Shown here piece after piece: positions 36,028 to 49,062 of a DNA stretch of 64,000 bases. Numbering within the stretch: the first letter of the stretch is position 1; each line of letters begins with the position of its first letter. The stretch comes from Neelides folsomi. Lineage: Eukaryota; Arthropoda; Collembola; Neelipleona; Neelidae. Position numbers and translations under genes: made by a program. Below the pieces are notes generated by a model. The model saw only the letters and a list, made by a program, of their open reading frames with translations. It was not told where the DNA came from and made no database searches. The stretch is taken from positions 62,001-126,000 of the forward strand of contig JAQGBZ010000054.1 in assembly GCA_034687125.1 (NCBI GenBank), given 5' to 3'.

Positions 36028-37325
36028 TTACAATCTGCATCCATATTTTTGAACCCAATTAAGCCCATCTTCGGTCTTCCCAAGTGGATTATATTCTAAT
36101 CCAATCCAATGCTCGTAATTCAGTTTGGCAAGAAGTGAAAAGAAATAGTCGTAATTAATTTCCCCTTCTGAGTCAGGTTCGTTCCGGTAAGGTACTTGTG
36201 CAATTTGAATATGCCCTTTAAAGTTAATATTTTTATAACAATAATTTAATAACATAAAAATATTAAGAATATATTAAATAGCATAAAAAATAACTTAAGT
36301 ATACCAATAAACGGCATAGCTTCTGCAAGTCTCTTTGTCAAATTTCCATGAAGGTGTTGAATATGGAAAACGTCGAATTGAAGTCGGATTCTTGGATGGT
36401 CAATCTTTTTGACCAAGTTTAATGCTAAGGATCGAAAAAATAAAGCAAAATAAAATTTCATATTAGCCTGTATGCTGTATAGTCTACTCCTCGCAGTCAT
36501 GGGAGTTGAGAAAATCCGAGCCAAGGTAAGGTCCGGAAGGTAAAAAGCCGAACCAATTCTCAACTCCCGTGACGGAGAGGAGTAATAACTCTTTAATCCT
36601 TAAATCTAAATGTAAATAGAAACCAAATCATAATTTAAGATTTTTACCCATATCTCCGTCATTGAGAAAATAGTTTGGAACAGATTTTGGATTTATTGCT
36701 TCAATGACAGCCATTGTGTTGTGTTGTTCCAAAAGAGGAATCATTTTTCTTAGATTACTCTCAAGGGTCGTAAGGCACAACTCTCGATCTTCATCTCGCA
36801 CTAACCCACTCATTATATGAATCCTGGAGAATTAATTTTTTAAAAGAGTTTATGAAGGAAATGAACAAGAAACTTTTTAATTAATTTAAATTTTACTATA
36901 ATTTTACTTATTGCATTTTAATGCTTCGGCGTATTTGAAAGTTAATTCAAGTGAAAAGTCGAACTCTTTTTCTCTGCCTGGAATCGCTGCAATTCCCAAA
37001 TCTCCTTTTGTATTTCCTATTTAAAATATTTAGTATTTCATAGTTCATTAATAGTTGAACATCACCATTATTTGAATCATGTATTGTTAAAGTCTTTACC
37101 TGGAAATGCGTTAATGAGGACAACGTCAAGTCCTGATTTCTCCTTTGCTTCAACGACTTCAGACAGTTCGTGTTTATAATATGGAAAAAGAACTTCGCAA
37201 GCTCGAAACCCCGATTTTCTTGCAAATTCAAAGCGTTCTACCAGAGAGCCTGATTCAGTGTAGAGCGTTGTGAGATTCGCACAAATATTCAAATCTTCTT
37301 TAGATTTTGACATTGAGGACGACAT
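36028..37325 (-). CDS. HYI: Hydroxypyruvate isomerase
   Basis: Five minus-strand exons (37325-37100, 37016-36908, 36823-36648, 36424-36305, 36215-36028) join in phase to 272 residues; human HYI is 277. The protein is a xylose-isomerase-like TIM barrel that interconverts hydroxypyruvate and tartronate semialdehyde. Visible blocks: GFRACEVLFPYYKH, DVVLINAFPGNTKGDLGIAAIPGRE, YAEALKC, AVIEAINPKSVPNYFLND with one of the two metal-binding or catalytic Glu residues, LQFDVFHIQHLHGNLT, HIQIAQVPYRNEPDSEGEINY and IGLEYNPLGKTEDGL with the second Glu. All match the family in order. The start at MSSSMSK is chosen over an in-frame upstream Met (37358) because the family begins close to the first strand; both are possible. 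Intron 3 carries a small hairpin element. Confidence 0.94.
36485..36584. repeat. Hairpin element in HYI intron 3
   Basis: Left arm 36485-36512 (begins TACTCCTCGCAGTCA) pairs with 36557-36584 (ends GAGAGGAGTA) at about 24 of 28 positions, with a loop of about 44 bases. It has no ORF, is more GC-rich than the intron, and looks like a short MITE. Confidence 0.6.
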
Positions 37326-40300
37326 TTTGATTTGACGGCGAGTATGAATATATCTCAAACTTTGTTTAGCAAACTGTCTTGAGAGCTAAAATTAATTAGC
37401 TCAAAGTTAAGGTTTAATCAATCAAATTATGAATAAATTAAGAAAGATTCAAGATTTAATAAATACTCAATATACGCAATGGAGAATAATAAATATTGGA
37501 CCAAATATTGAATGTTTACAGTTAATCTTTGAGTTAATCTCACAGTTTTGCGCAAGATTAAGAAGAAATAAGGTGAGTCTGAAATTGGGTTGAAGAACCA
37601 CTGAGCTCTCTCACCACTTCAAATCTCAAGACTGAACAAAAATGGGATTCGCTTCAAAAGATGAATCTTCTACTCTTGAGTCAAAGTTTAAACATATGAG
37701 TTTAAATACGCACATTTGATTTAAATTTCAAATAAATTATTGTAAAAATTGGCCAAAGTTTAACATTACACATGCAAAAATCGTAGATATGAGAGCTCAT
37801 TTATATTCATTTATTCTATTGCTATAATTTATTTTGATGACCATATGAAATATTGGCACACATCCCATGCTAGACAAAGTTCCTTCTATTAATTCAACCT
37901 TGGTGGACATTCACAACTTCATCATACATAACGAATAAAAATATTGAGGTATACTAATATGTAGTATGCGTAAAAGTGTTAAAGCAATGATGGTAAATAA
38001 TCTATTGATATCTCAAGAATATTACATATTATGTTACAAGAATTTATATAATCTTTAAAAGATGACCAGAAAATAAATCATTTCATTTGTATCCTCAATA
38101 TGTTAATAATATGTAATTACAGCTCTACATGCACATTTAACAATCCTAATTATCCCAATACTAATAAACATAAACATTCAAGTAAATGTAATGAAAAAGG
38201 AATTCAATTCAATGTATTTATTATGTAAAAGAACGTGGTCGAAAAAAGCAAGAAATCTAAAGAGAAAATATCTTAATACCCCAAAGCCCATGTCCCAACG
38301 GGGAAAATGAAACAGAAGAAAGCAGCTTTTCACCTTAGGACCGTTTTCAATTATTGACACAAACTTCACAATATCACAATTCACGAATAATTAACAAACA
38401 GTTTAAAATCATTTAACAAGTAAGTGTCGAATTGACAGAGTGGAAGATCAGATTTCGGTCTTTTCTTCGGTCTCGTTAGATGGAAGGGGAATCATTACGT
38501 ATTTATTTGTATCTCGATTTCTCATTGCAATTGATGCAGCATCTTCTAAAAACTAACACTCGACAATTTACAACCGTCCGTTGTATAATATTTCATATTC
38601 GATAATTACTCAAAATTTTATATACAAAATTTCATCCTAATAATTTTAGCTTGTTTGCTTTATTTGATGCAAAGCCATGAAAGTCACTGGCTTTTTAGAA
38701 GCTTACTACAGGTATAAAGAATATTTAGTAAATCCCATTAATTCATTAATGTCCTTGGGGTGTTGGAATTTAAGAGTGAGCCGTAAAAGATTGAGATTTA
38801 TAGCATAAAGCAATAAAAGTTAAAGGCGGAATAATAGTAAATAAGTTGGAGTTAAAAGGGTTTCATACGAGAGTATTCAAATGTGTCTTCGTGCTGATGG
38901 TCATAACACTTTCTCGGAACAACCCAATGGTGAACGATAAAAAAGGAGGTGGTTGAGGAGTATTGGAGGATTTGCGTCTTGAATGATGTATCTGATGAGG
39001 ACGAGGGTGGGCTCTTGAAGGAACCACACGAACGATGAAAGATAGACGCGTGGGCGGAGTGAAAGCATGGAAATCGGGATTTATTGTTCCAATCATTGAG
39101 GTCACATTCACATATCTTGCATATATCTCATAAACATGGGAGAATAGAAAGGTGAGTCAAAGGTAGATTACTCCACGAACGAGACTTATTGTGAGGGCAT
39201 AAAAGGCTCCATCCATTCCCCTTCATTTAACAGTCAAACTTCGATTCACCTTCGTTTCTCGGAAAGACTTCTCTCTGGTTGTATACCCAGTTTATGCATT
39301 ATTAATGGGTTAAGCCTAAAAGCCCTGATTCCCCATTCTGCCTTTTTATCTCTCCTCTCCCATCTTGACAATGGCAATACATTTTGGCAAAACGGTTGAA
39401 GTCGCAAGATATGATTTGAATTGGCCCTCCTATCTCGCTCTCGTAAGAAAGGGCAATGTAACGAAATGAGACCATCGCAGCAAATGATATTCGTCACGGG
39501 CTGAGCTGAGAGGAGTCGAGCCTTTTCGATGCCACCGGAAGCTCCGAGTTGGTCCTGATAAGACGCTCTCCACATTTGTCATAATCGTCAGAGAGGGAAA
39601 TGGGCTCCTTGCATGTGGGGAGGTCATCGGGAGCGGCGGAGAAGGTAGGCCCTTCTTCCTATTGATCCCCCCTCATATTCCCTCTCCCAGGGAAGTGAGG
39701 GAAGAGGGGACAAGTGAGGGGAAGGAGAATTCGCGTGTTCCCTTATCCAGGAGATAAATCTGTCCGTCTGCGTGACCGAATTTTTATCGGCTCATGGAAG
39801 TCCCTCCACCTCCTCTTTTATTATGCGAGGAATCACGGCATCTTCTCATCAACTCCTTTGGCCTATAAATCAACTCGGGGAGCCGGTGCTCATTAAGCCA
39901 CCTCTTCGTTATCATTCGCTCACCTAGGGCCAAAATGTACCTTGACTCCCCATTCTAATATATTGGAATATATAGGACTGGGAGTAAAAGGTCTGAGAGT
40001 GAATCGCCCATCTCGCCAAAATCTCCACAAGGAGCTCGACCCCATCAGCCAGATGAGGACGGAATCCAAGGAAGAAATCGGGAAGAAAAGCTTTTTCCTG
40101 TACTTTTCCCCGTTAGCCTCATTTCGCTCTGACTCTCTTAGAGAGAGTCTGGAATTTGGCGGCCATATCTCAAACACTGCTTTCCCTCCTATCGCCTCTT
40201 TATCTCTCCTACCCGACCCATAGAGAGACAGAGAGTTTGCAAAGTTCCAGCTCCTTTGAAGGAGAACGAGAGAGAGATATCTGCATTCCGAGCTGACTGT

Positions 40301-42042
40301 CGTCATCTCCTCCATGCGGCGATTTCTCTTATAATTCCTCCATCAAAGACGTAGATATAAACCCTGCAAAATTCCTCGTGGATCTTTTATGCCCAGTTTG
40401 TTTCCATTATTTAGACGGCTCCCATTTTCATCCGATTTCACAAATATTTCTTTATTTCTTCTCTCTCCACTTTTCTAATAAATGTCCCACTTATCGTACT
40501 CACATGCACTGGGGAATATAAGCAAATATCATAAATTCATGAATATTCTCAATTGTGAAAACTCATATGCACAAATCTAGTCTTAAGCAAGAGCCGATAT
40601 TTTTATATTCCAGACATGAATTTTGCACATTGTTCATATACACATTGAGAGAGAGCTCTTTGTTTCGCTTATATTAAAATATATAATGGGGTGGTTATAG
40701 CAAAGGTATGCTTTAAGCTTTCCCATGACGGTATTTTAGTGATAAGAGAAGAAAGAGTGATGAAGATGGAATGAGGCCTCGATTGAGAAGTATGAAAAGA
40801 GGGACTATTAAGGACATGACATGATATGATGATATCATTTATTTCTCCACACAATCGCCCCAATGAGGTCGAGAGGCGTATGGAGCAAACGATGAACGAC
40901 ATGGAAGGAGAACAATGGAGTATTATGATTACATACATATAGTTGAGTAGTAAGGCAATCACATTAACCTCGCCAGATTACTTATTGCTCCTAACAAGGC
41001 CCTCGTCGTTCACCGACCACTTCTCTCAATTCATTCTCTCAACCCTTCCCTCTTTCTCTCACACATCAACCCAATAGGTTTCTCTTATATTATAACAACA
41101 TATCAGATCCATACTTTGATATATCTTTATTGGCCTTTTCACTCATTTGCTCAGCTGCTATGCGTTCCTCTAATCTCTTTATATTCTCTCTCTTATAAAC
41201 GCCTATATGGAGTCATCTCCGAGCCTTTTCTCTTCTCATAAAAGGCTAGTCGGATAATTTGACGAGACACTTCATTCCTCTCTGGTTAACCGGGAAAGAT
41301 AAATTCGTAGCTTCGGTTCTCTTAAATTCATTAAGCTCATTATAGCTATGATAGCTGGGCTTATTGAGTTATTAGAGAATTATGAGAACCCTTTTTATCT
41401 CTTTCGGGAAAGAATCGGGGCTTGGAAGTCTCTCACGTGTTAAAGAGTCGAGTGTGGTTTATTGACTTTCATGAAATATTAGAATTAGAATATATACCTT
41501 ATGCATGTAATATGTGTTACACGATATCGAAAAGTTGTTTACAACACTATTCGTATAAAACACCAGTTTTCATTAAGAATCGCATGCTATTCTTGAATTA
41601 ATCAGGAGGCTCAAACGCAAGAAATATGCTTATGCCTTTGAAACGAATAACCCAATTATTACTCAAATATTGCATTTTATTTCCACCTTTTTAAATATGT
41701 GATTATGACAAATAATGGTCAATTTAATTTAAATTATTGAGTGCACACAAATGATTTATTTTATATCGATAACGTAATTTGAATAAAATACATGTAATTT
41801 ACATTATCACTAACAAAGGTCAGACAAAATTATATTTCCGATCAACAGCCCGAACACGGTTTTTTTGAAAATTAAACTAAAGAAATAATTAAACTTTGGA
41901 ATGAAAGTTAGTAACTTAAAAATTATGTTACAATAAATTGTATCAAAATGGGGTGTTGTTTGTGATACACAGATAATATACCTGTATAAGTCAGACCGGG
42001 TGTCTGGGCGTTTTGGTTCTTATCAAGACCGGAATGTGTAAA
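37326..42042. other. Start of a gene desert
   Basis: The first 1.5 kb is AT-rich like the gene region. From about 38.9 kb the sequence becomes clearly less AT-rich, with runs of purines or pyrimidines and several GAGAG or CTCTC clusters (for example 40130-40275). Open frames of 80-131 codons exist on both strands (for example 39920-40315 minus) but overlap each other and carry no family features. No tRNA or snRNA was recognised. Divergent regulatory sequence is the best guess. Confidence 0.4.
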
Positions 42043-42365
42043 CGGAACGGAATCGGAATTCCGATTCCGTTCCGATTCCGGTGGCCTTCCCTTTTCAAAT
42101 TCCATTTTGTTCCGGTAGCCTTCACTTTTTCAAATTCCGTTTCGTTCCGATTCCGGTAGCCTTCACTTTTCCAAATTCCGTTCCGTTCCGATTCCGGTGG
42201 CCTTCTCTTTTTCAAATTCCGTTTCGTTCCGGTAGCCTTCACTTTTTCAAATTCCGTTCCGATTCCGGTAGCCTTCACTTTTACAAATTCCGTTCCGTTC
42301 CGATTCCGGTGGCTCTTCACTTTTCCAAATTCCGTTCTGGAAGTTCCGATTCCGTTCCGGCGCCC
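42043..42365. repeat. Minisatellite beginning with a 32-base palindrome
   Basis: About seven imperfect units of 36-48 bases, each built on TTCCGGTAGCCTTCACTTTT and CAAATTCCGTTCCGATTCCG. At the left edge a perfect palindrome (42043-42074, arms CGGAACGGAATCGGAA) inverts the unit. The outer flanks contain GACCGGGTGTCTGGGCG (left) and CGCCCAGGTCTGG (right), an imperfect inverted pair, suggesting the array lies inside a larger terminal-repeat element. Confidence 0.85.
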
Positions 42366-45300
42366 AGGTCTGGTATAAGTATATGAAGTATTATGGAGTC
42401 ATCATCGTAAGTAGACAATAAGACAAATATTGACATTTACCACGATGTCAAATGTCAATTGATTGCCTCCTTTAATGCCGGAACAAAATGATGCGTCTTC
42501 CTTTGATATATGGTGAATGAATGGATGATGCATGGGTAGGTTATTAAAGTGGGAAGTCGTAGAAAGGAGGAGAAACTTCCATGGGTTGTCATTTGGAAAG
42601 GATGAGTGTGCTTGGGCTCAATTAAATTGTCGAGGAGTAATTGCGAGCCAATGTGCGAGGGCAAGTGTCATTGAGTTAATAGATTGCGGGAGAGACAAAA
42701 TCAATGTTGGGGTTCTCACTTCAACTTTGTTGCGTGTCTCTGTCTCAACTCCCGGGTTCCCGAAACCAATAAATTACGCGAATACACACCGAGAATAATT
42801 GAGGCCCTCGGAAGAGGAGATAGGATCTCTGCCTATCTAATGAACTAATGACTCATTACTCTCTCCTCACTCCCCTGCTCTCAAACTCTCATTATTTTCA
42901 TTCCTATCTTTCCACTCATCCATATTTCATACATTGTCCCGAAAGCAAAATTGTAATTATAAAAACATTTTTCCCCTTTCATCCTAGGTCATTTATCATA
43001 CAGAGCACAAATATTCCATTTATTATTTGGCATCACAATACCAAATTGTATAAACTTATAGAGGTATAATAATAATTAATATTTCTGTACTTATTACTTA
43101 CGTACAGAAATATTATTGAATTCTGTACTCGAAAATATACAATCTTTAAAATATTTTAAATACAGTTTTACTAAAAATATTTACGAAGGATTTAGATTAA
43201 GTAATTCTTCCATGGCTTTGAAATAAGTGAAGGAATGTCCAAATTTTTCCTGTAAAAGACTATGAAATGATAGGGAAGAAAAGAGCGAAAGGAAATCGAT
43301 GGTTCGGCAAAGGGAGAATCTTGAGAGTTCGAGGATGCGCTGAGTGGGCGGAGCAGATCTCTCGGCGCATCTTCCTCCTATCTCCGGACGCATCCCTTGA
43401 CTCATCCTTCTTATAGTCCCCAAACTTCCTCGCTTTCTCATTTATAGTCTTTCATTCAATTTCATTGAGCCAAATGATCAGAATGTGGCCGGACATGACA
43501 TGTGGTCCTAAGGAGGTTCGAGGATAAAAATCCGGGGAGTATCAAGTGTAAGCCGGAGCCATATGAGATTAATAGAGCCGTGGGATAATAATGATACTCC
43601 GGGAGAAGGGGACGTCTCTCCAATATATAGAATGTGAGCTTGTGGTTTTTATGGGGAGAGCCAATTTACCAGAAAATCAAGTTAATCCAAGCGTTTACCT
43701 TCGAACGAACGGCTCTTGAGTTTTGGGGCTCTTCAGTTTCCGAGTCATATTAAAACCCGAGTCTATAGATATATCTAGGAATGGGATTCCAATATAAGAA
43801 TACGAGTCTTGTAGCGGGTCCCTCGGTGAAAATATGAGAGCTCTGCTGTTCCACCGACCCTATCATTATATACGACCATTCCCTTCAAGACTCGAGCTGT
43901 TCTTCTTCTCAGATTTCACGACTCAACAAACTCCCATCTCATCTCTCGGATCCGATCCGGAGGAAGAAAAAAACCTTTCATATCCTCTCTTATGCTCTGA
44001 GGATCCTTAGGGGATATATCTTTAGTTATTAAGCCTTCGTACTTTCTATTAGTATGACCATTGTAGTATTTTACATGAAAGTAATGTGTTGCCTTGCTTG
44101 GAGCTCTAATAAGTTAAACCATGTCTTGAAGAAATTGGAAAATGTCTTTGCGTCAATGTCATAAAGAATTCATTTTATGTTAAAATAAATAATTTAACTG
44201 CTGATGATCCCTAGATCTTCCCACACTTTGAGAAAATAATAAAATAATAAAAATTAATGAATATATAATTAAGTGAGTTAATTTATTCAAAATTATTTAA
44301 TTTTTACTCTAAAATTCTTGTTCATTATATTTATTATGCGTTCCAAAAAAGCCCACTTTTGAAAAACTTGAAGTTGAATAAATTTCCATATGAAGGGCGA
44401 GTTCTGACTTTTCCACTTTTCCACTTTTGTTGATGAGAGAAGAAAGGTGAAACGAAGTTTCTCCTCTTTCCAGTTTCTCTCACCTTATTTCTCACCCTTT
44501 TGAGAAGAAAAATGAGCATGGCATCAGATGTCTTTTCTGCTCTTCTAAAAAACATCCTCGGGTTTCATCCCATTTTTGAATTGGACTTGAAATTGAGCTC
44601 TGAGATTTGTCTACTGTCAGACAGTTGACCAGGCGGCTCGGACTCAAAGAATAACGCTATTCTCCGTTTCGACCGTTTAAATTTCAATGAGTGAGGTCTT
44701 TCCATTTCACGCCTTTTCTTATGCCTTCTTAACTTCACCCTACAATAACAAATTTTCATACAAACGAACATGGCATATCCAAAATGTAGATGTTAGTTAT
44801 GAGTAGCTCTACTGCATGTCTGCATCATTATTATTTTACCTATGTATCTGTTATCTGTACACGACTGCTACGAGTATTTAAATCATTTGTATGAACATTA
44901 TATGTGGTATGTGTAATGTTAGATAGATGTATTTTTATATTAGTAAGTAATGTATGTGTAATATAGGGAAAAAATATCCAATATCGTGAAACATTATTGG
45001 TGTAAAAGTTATTAAAAAAAGTCCACAGGCTTTTGTGTCTTATGTCGAAGCTGCAAGTGTTTTTCTTTTTGGACCTCGTTTCTTTTTCACGGCTCATTTC
45101 CTTTTCCTTTCCCTCACCTCTTGTCTTCTCTAATCCGCCTTTTGCCTCGTGTCTCACATAAAAAGATACGAGATGATTTTATGAAACAATCGTTACCTCA
45201 ATGCGCAGAGTCCCAAATATTACAAATACTTAGCTTATACAAAATTCAATCTTAGAAAATTGGGGACATCTAAATTATGAATGACTACATACTTTAATAA

Positions 45301-48300
45301 TAAACAATAATTTATGAATTAACCAACACTATAACTAGGTATTGCCAATTAACGTAATTAACATGTTGATTATTCCAAACGAGTAATAAATTATTGGGAT
45401 TAAATGTCATTAATTGATTTGGTCAAATGAGTGAAATAAATAGGGTAGAAGTGATATGGAATATTTAATGATTTGTATATTAGGGAGTGAGCTCCAAAGT
45501 GTGTAATGAGTGGGTTTTGGGTCTTATGAGGGGAGACACGAAGGAACCGCAAACGGCTGTTTTCCCTACAAACCAATTCGACCAAATTCCATCCAAGTCA
45601 CCTGCACTCGTGGTGTTGGGAGGGATCCGAACCTAACTCAGGACGAGTGTGGAAATAAAGAGGGTAATAAATAGAGTCCTAATGTTATAATCAATGCCTT
45701 CCTCCGTCCCCTTATCAATATGATATTCGGGCGGTGAGAAAGGGGAAATGAGACCTGATTGAATTCAATCTTCATGGTCCCATTTGCATATCTATGGATT
45801 GATTGGGAATTGAAGAAGCCCCCACCGTTCCTCGTTCTCAATTAGAATTAGAATCGGAGATTCTTCATCTGCACACCTCCCTTTATTCAAATCAGGGCCG
45901 TTATTGAAGCATCGATGCAAATTGAGCCCTGCTGCATCTCACTGTGTAGGACAAAGAAAGGTTAATTTGTACCAAGGGGCCTATACGACATGTTGTGTGT
46001 GATTGTATGCGGCTCTGGAAGTGTTCCATTTAATAGATCTTCCTTTATGTATTTTATCCATCCTCCCCTTCATCCTCCGTTTCTCAGTGAGAGGAGATGG
46101 AGTGTGAGAAAACCCATGAGGGTTCCTGAGCTTCGAGATCACCCAAGTGCCGATGAACCGAAGAGGAAACCAATTCACATTTTATATTCCTCCTTCGTCA
46201 GAGCTTTGAAGAAATGCCGAAGAATTGCTTCTCCTGTTTGTATGTGTATCTTGTATATTAAATTTTCCCCTCTCCCTGCGAGTTAACCCTGTCCAAGATA
46301 TTCATTTACCAAAAAACATGACTCAAACGTCAAATTCACCTAGATTTACAGCTTCTCAACTTTTTCATCCCCTACCTTCTATCTTTGAGTGACTGGTTGG
46401 ATTCATAATAAATACATGGCATGATCATGCATATGCATTTACTTAGATGAACATAATAACACAATATGAGTTCATAGATATTTATTTATACCACATACAA
46501 CTTGTGCTTAACAATACATATATTCCTATATTTGTACTTAGGTATTTGAAATAAAAGGGATTCCTTGATTCCTATAATATTGGATATATATGTATAAACG
46601 TTAATATTCAAATGTATGAGTATAAATAAAGGTATAAACAAATAAATACAATTATGAGAAATATTGAACTCTAACGAAAGTAGGTATATCACTATAGTGT
46701 TTAAAGAAGATTGAAGCCTTCCAATGACGCGAAACGTATTGTATAATAAAATTGCTTTTTTATGTTCAAAAATCTTAAGTGCATTATTATAACTTGATCT
46801 TAAGGGAAACATTTGTGTTATATGGATTAAATGCATCATATATTTGTAAGGCTCTGTGGTTTTACTACTTTGCCTTTCAAACTAACGAGGCACAAACAAC
46901 TACTGAATAGGTAATACAATAGGTCTACAATAGGTCTGGAATTATGAGTATTTTAAACTCCTATACTAGGTATTCATGATATTTATAACACTAACACACC
47001 GCGTACCTTATCCAATGATGTTTTAATATCTTTTTGGAGTGAAATTTGATACCTGTCTTTTTATGTTTGGATAAATGAATAGATTGACTCTCAATTCTTT
47101 GCTATGCTTATGCTAGTATATGTACATGTTATTTATTGCCTTATTTAAATGAAGGTATTTTGCATATCCCCAGTTTGACGTTCGATCCTATTTATTAAAG
47201 GAAATCAATGATTGTGATTAAGTATGCAAATATCCGATCAAGATCAATATCAACGATCCTATTAAATTTGAAGGATAAGAATATATTATTCAATACGTAC
47301 TTATTATAGGAAATATTCAAATCGAATCGAATGAACCCGATCTCTTACTGATAATTGAAAAGACTTATACTAATATATGCAGGTGGAATAGCCATCTGCT
47401 TCATCTTCTTAGATATCTTTCTTAAAAATTGATTGAATTCGATAAAGATATCTGTTACAGAATTGGCCGTTGAGTGGAAGGAAAAAGAATTATTTGATCA
47501 AACAGATGTTGTGATAAAGAAAGAGGTCCGCGGATCAGTTAAATCATAGAAGGGAAGTTGTGAGAGAGAGAAAGCGTCGGAGTGATGGAGGAGACTCGGG
47601 AGAATTAGATGGATGGTGGATCTGGAGGATGGTGAGGAAGTAAGAAAGAGAACCCATAAATCCCTTGTCGTTAGATCCGACCGTAGCGGAAGGAGGACCC
47701 GCTGTAATGGAATCACGTCATTGGAAATCACAATGGAAGTGGAAGGGAGAAGGATGAAGATGAAGACTCTCTATTCTATTGATTTTCTTCATCTTTCTTT
47801 ATCCCAAGTGCAGGAGAAGGAAAAAAATCTCCCTCCTCGTCTCAGACACATCTCACCCCAATTCTTCTCAAAATCTCTAACATTATTGTAGACACGAGCC
47901 ATGGGATAAACTCTATAGATTATAACATTATAAGATATCTCGTACGTTTCAGGTATGAACGATATTTTCGTTTCTGTTTCTACATACTACGTACTTCTAT
48001 ATGAAAGATATGAGAATATGTACATGATAACTTGTTAACATGATTAGGATTATATGTATGTGATTTTTAGTTTGGCTTAGGTAGCTCTGATATAATAAAA
48101 TTTATATGTAAGATGACACTGCAAAAAACTTAGAAGTTTTAAAAAAAGTAGCTTTATGAAGTAATATGTATTTAGGGTCAAGTTAGAGCAAACTAAATGT
48201 ATCATGCGAATCATAGGACTAAAGTTTTAGTAATACTGAACTTGAATTTATAGGGCGTAAAATGAAGTTTGCGAAGGTATGGGTGAGGAAAAGAGTAAAA

Positions 48301-48714
48301 TGATGAAATGATGATATATGTAAGCACGAAGGAAAGTTTTCCTCCACTTCGCATCCATTGATTAATCTGGTGAGTTTGTGGAATGAAAGATTGAAGTTTG
48401 ACAAAAGAGGTCTCGAGATCGATGAGCGAAGTTTCCCGATGAGCTCCTATTGACGAAGAAGGTGGGAGTCTGGGGGAATGGTCTTATATTTCTCCCGGGT
48501 CCCGGGATCGGAATGAGGTAAACTCCTCCTTTCTTCCGCGGAACAAAGAGCTCCCCATGTACCTGTATTAAATCCCGGATTGCGAGAAGAGTCTTGGAGC
48601 GAGAGAGAGAGAGAGAGAGAGAGAGCCGCGAGCCAAAACCCCTCGCAAATCACATATAGACTTATAACACAATAGTATTAGCATTTGATTAAAAATTTGA
48701 ACTAAAAATTCGAT
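42366..48714. other. Gene desert, no gene recognised
   Basis: About 6.3 kb with mixed composition. AT-rich patches (43.0-43.2, 44.0-44.3, 44.8-45.4, 46.4-47.4 kb) alternate with less AT-rich blocks rich in GGAGA or TCTCC. Open frames up to 117 codons occur on both strands without family features. A (GA)n run is listed separately. Confidence 0.4.
48601..48625. repeat. (GA)n simple repeat
   Basis: Uninterrupted GA dinucleotides; in arthropods such runs can bind GAGA-type factors. It sits about 200 bases before a CpG-containing block at 48730-48990. Confidence 0.9.
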
Positions 48715-49062
48715 TTTTTAATTTCTTTAATTGATCCCATCCACACGGTTGCTGTGTTGAGTCGGGATCGTGGACGGAGTGGCTGGAGGCGTGAGGTTAT
48801 CTTTGGTGTAGAAGGTGGTGGGTCTTTTTTGGTGTCTCCTCGTGGGCGAGTGGATTGGTGTTGAGCAGGGGACGGAGGCGGCTCCCATCACGAGTTCATC
48901 CCCAATCCCAATGTCCATCCTTCGGGATATGCGCCCCATCACTTCTTCTTCTTCCTCTTCTTCCAAGGATCTTCTTCACTTACAACCAACCTCGGCGACC
49001 TCAAGGTCTCAAAATCACCATGCGGTGCAAGCCTGTAGCCAGAAAAGTCAACTCACAAACCC
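48715..49062 (+). other. Candidate promoter and first exon
   Basis: The block is unusually rich in CpG for this window and ends at a consensus donor (ACCC|GTAAGATC, GT at 49063-49064). An ATG at 49020 in good context (AAATCACCATGC) opens 14 codons and one base before the donor. A second frame, beginning at an ATG near 48912, is also open to the same donor (ending HHAVQACSQKSQLTNP) and looks equally coding-like. The frame therefore cannot be settled. It could also be noncoding. Confidence 0.25.

Noticed and set aside
39920-40315. 131-codon minus-strand frame overlapping a 93-codon plus-strand frame
   Set aside because: Two long overlapping frames in a less AT-rich block with no domain features. 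Chance ORFs are expected there.
42081-42386. Open frames on both strands with repeated FRSVPIPVA-type or ATGTKRN-type peptides
   Set aside because: They are translations of the minisatellite, whose unit length keeps frames open.
48727-48966. Minus-strand frame antisense to the candidate first exon (Glu-rich start, then Pro/Thr-rich)
   Set aside because: The run of Glu is the antisense of a TTC/CTT repeat. The frame lacks an ATG before the run and has no splice acceptor. The block is open in several frames because stops are scarce there.
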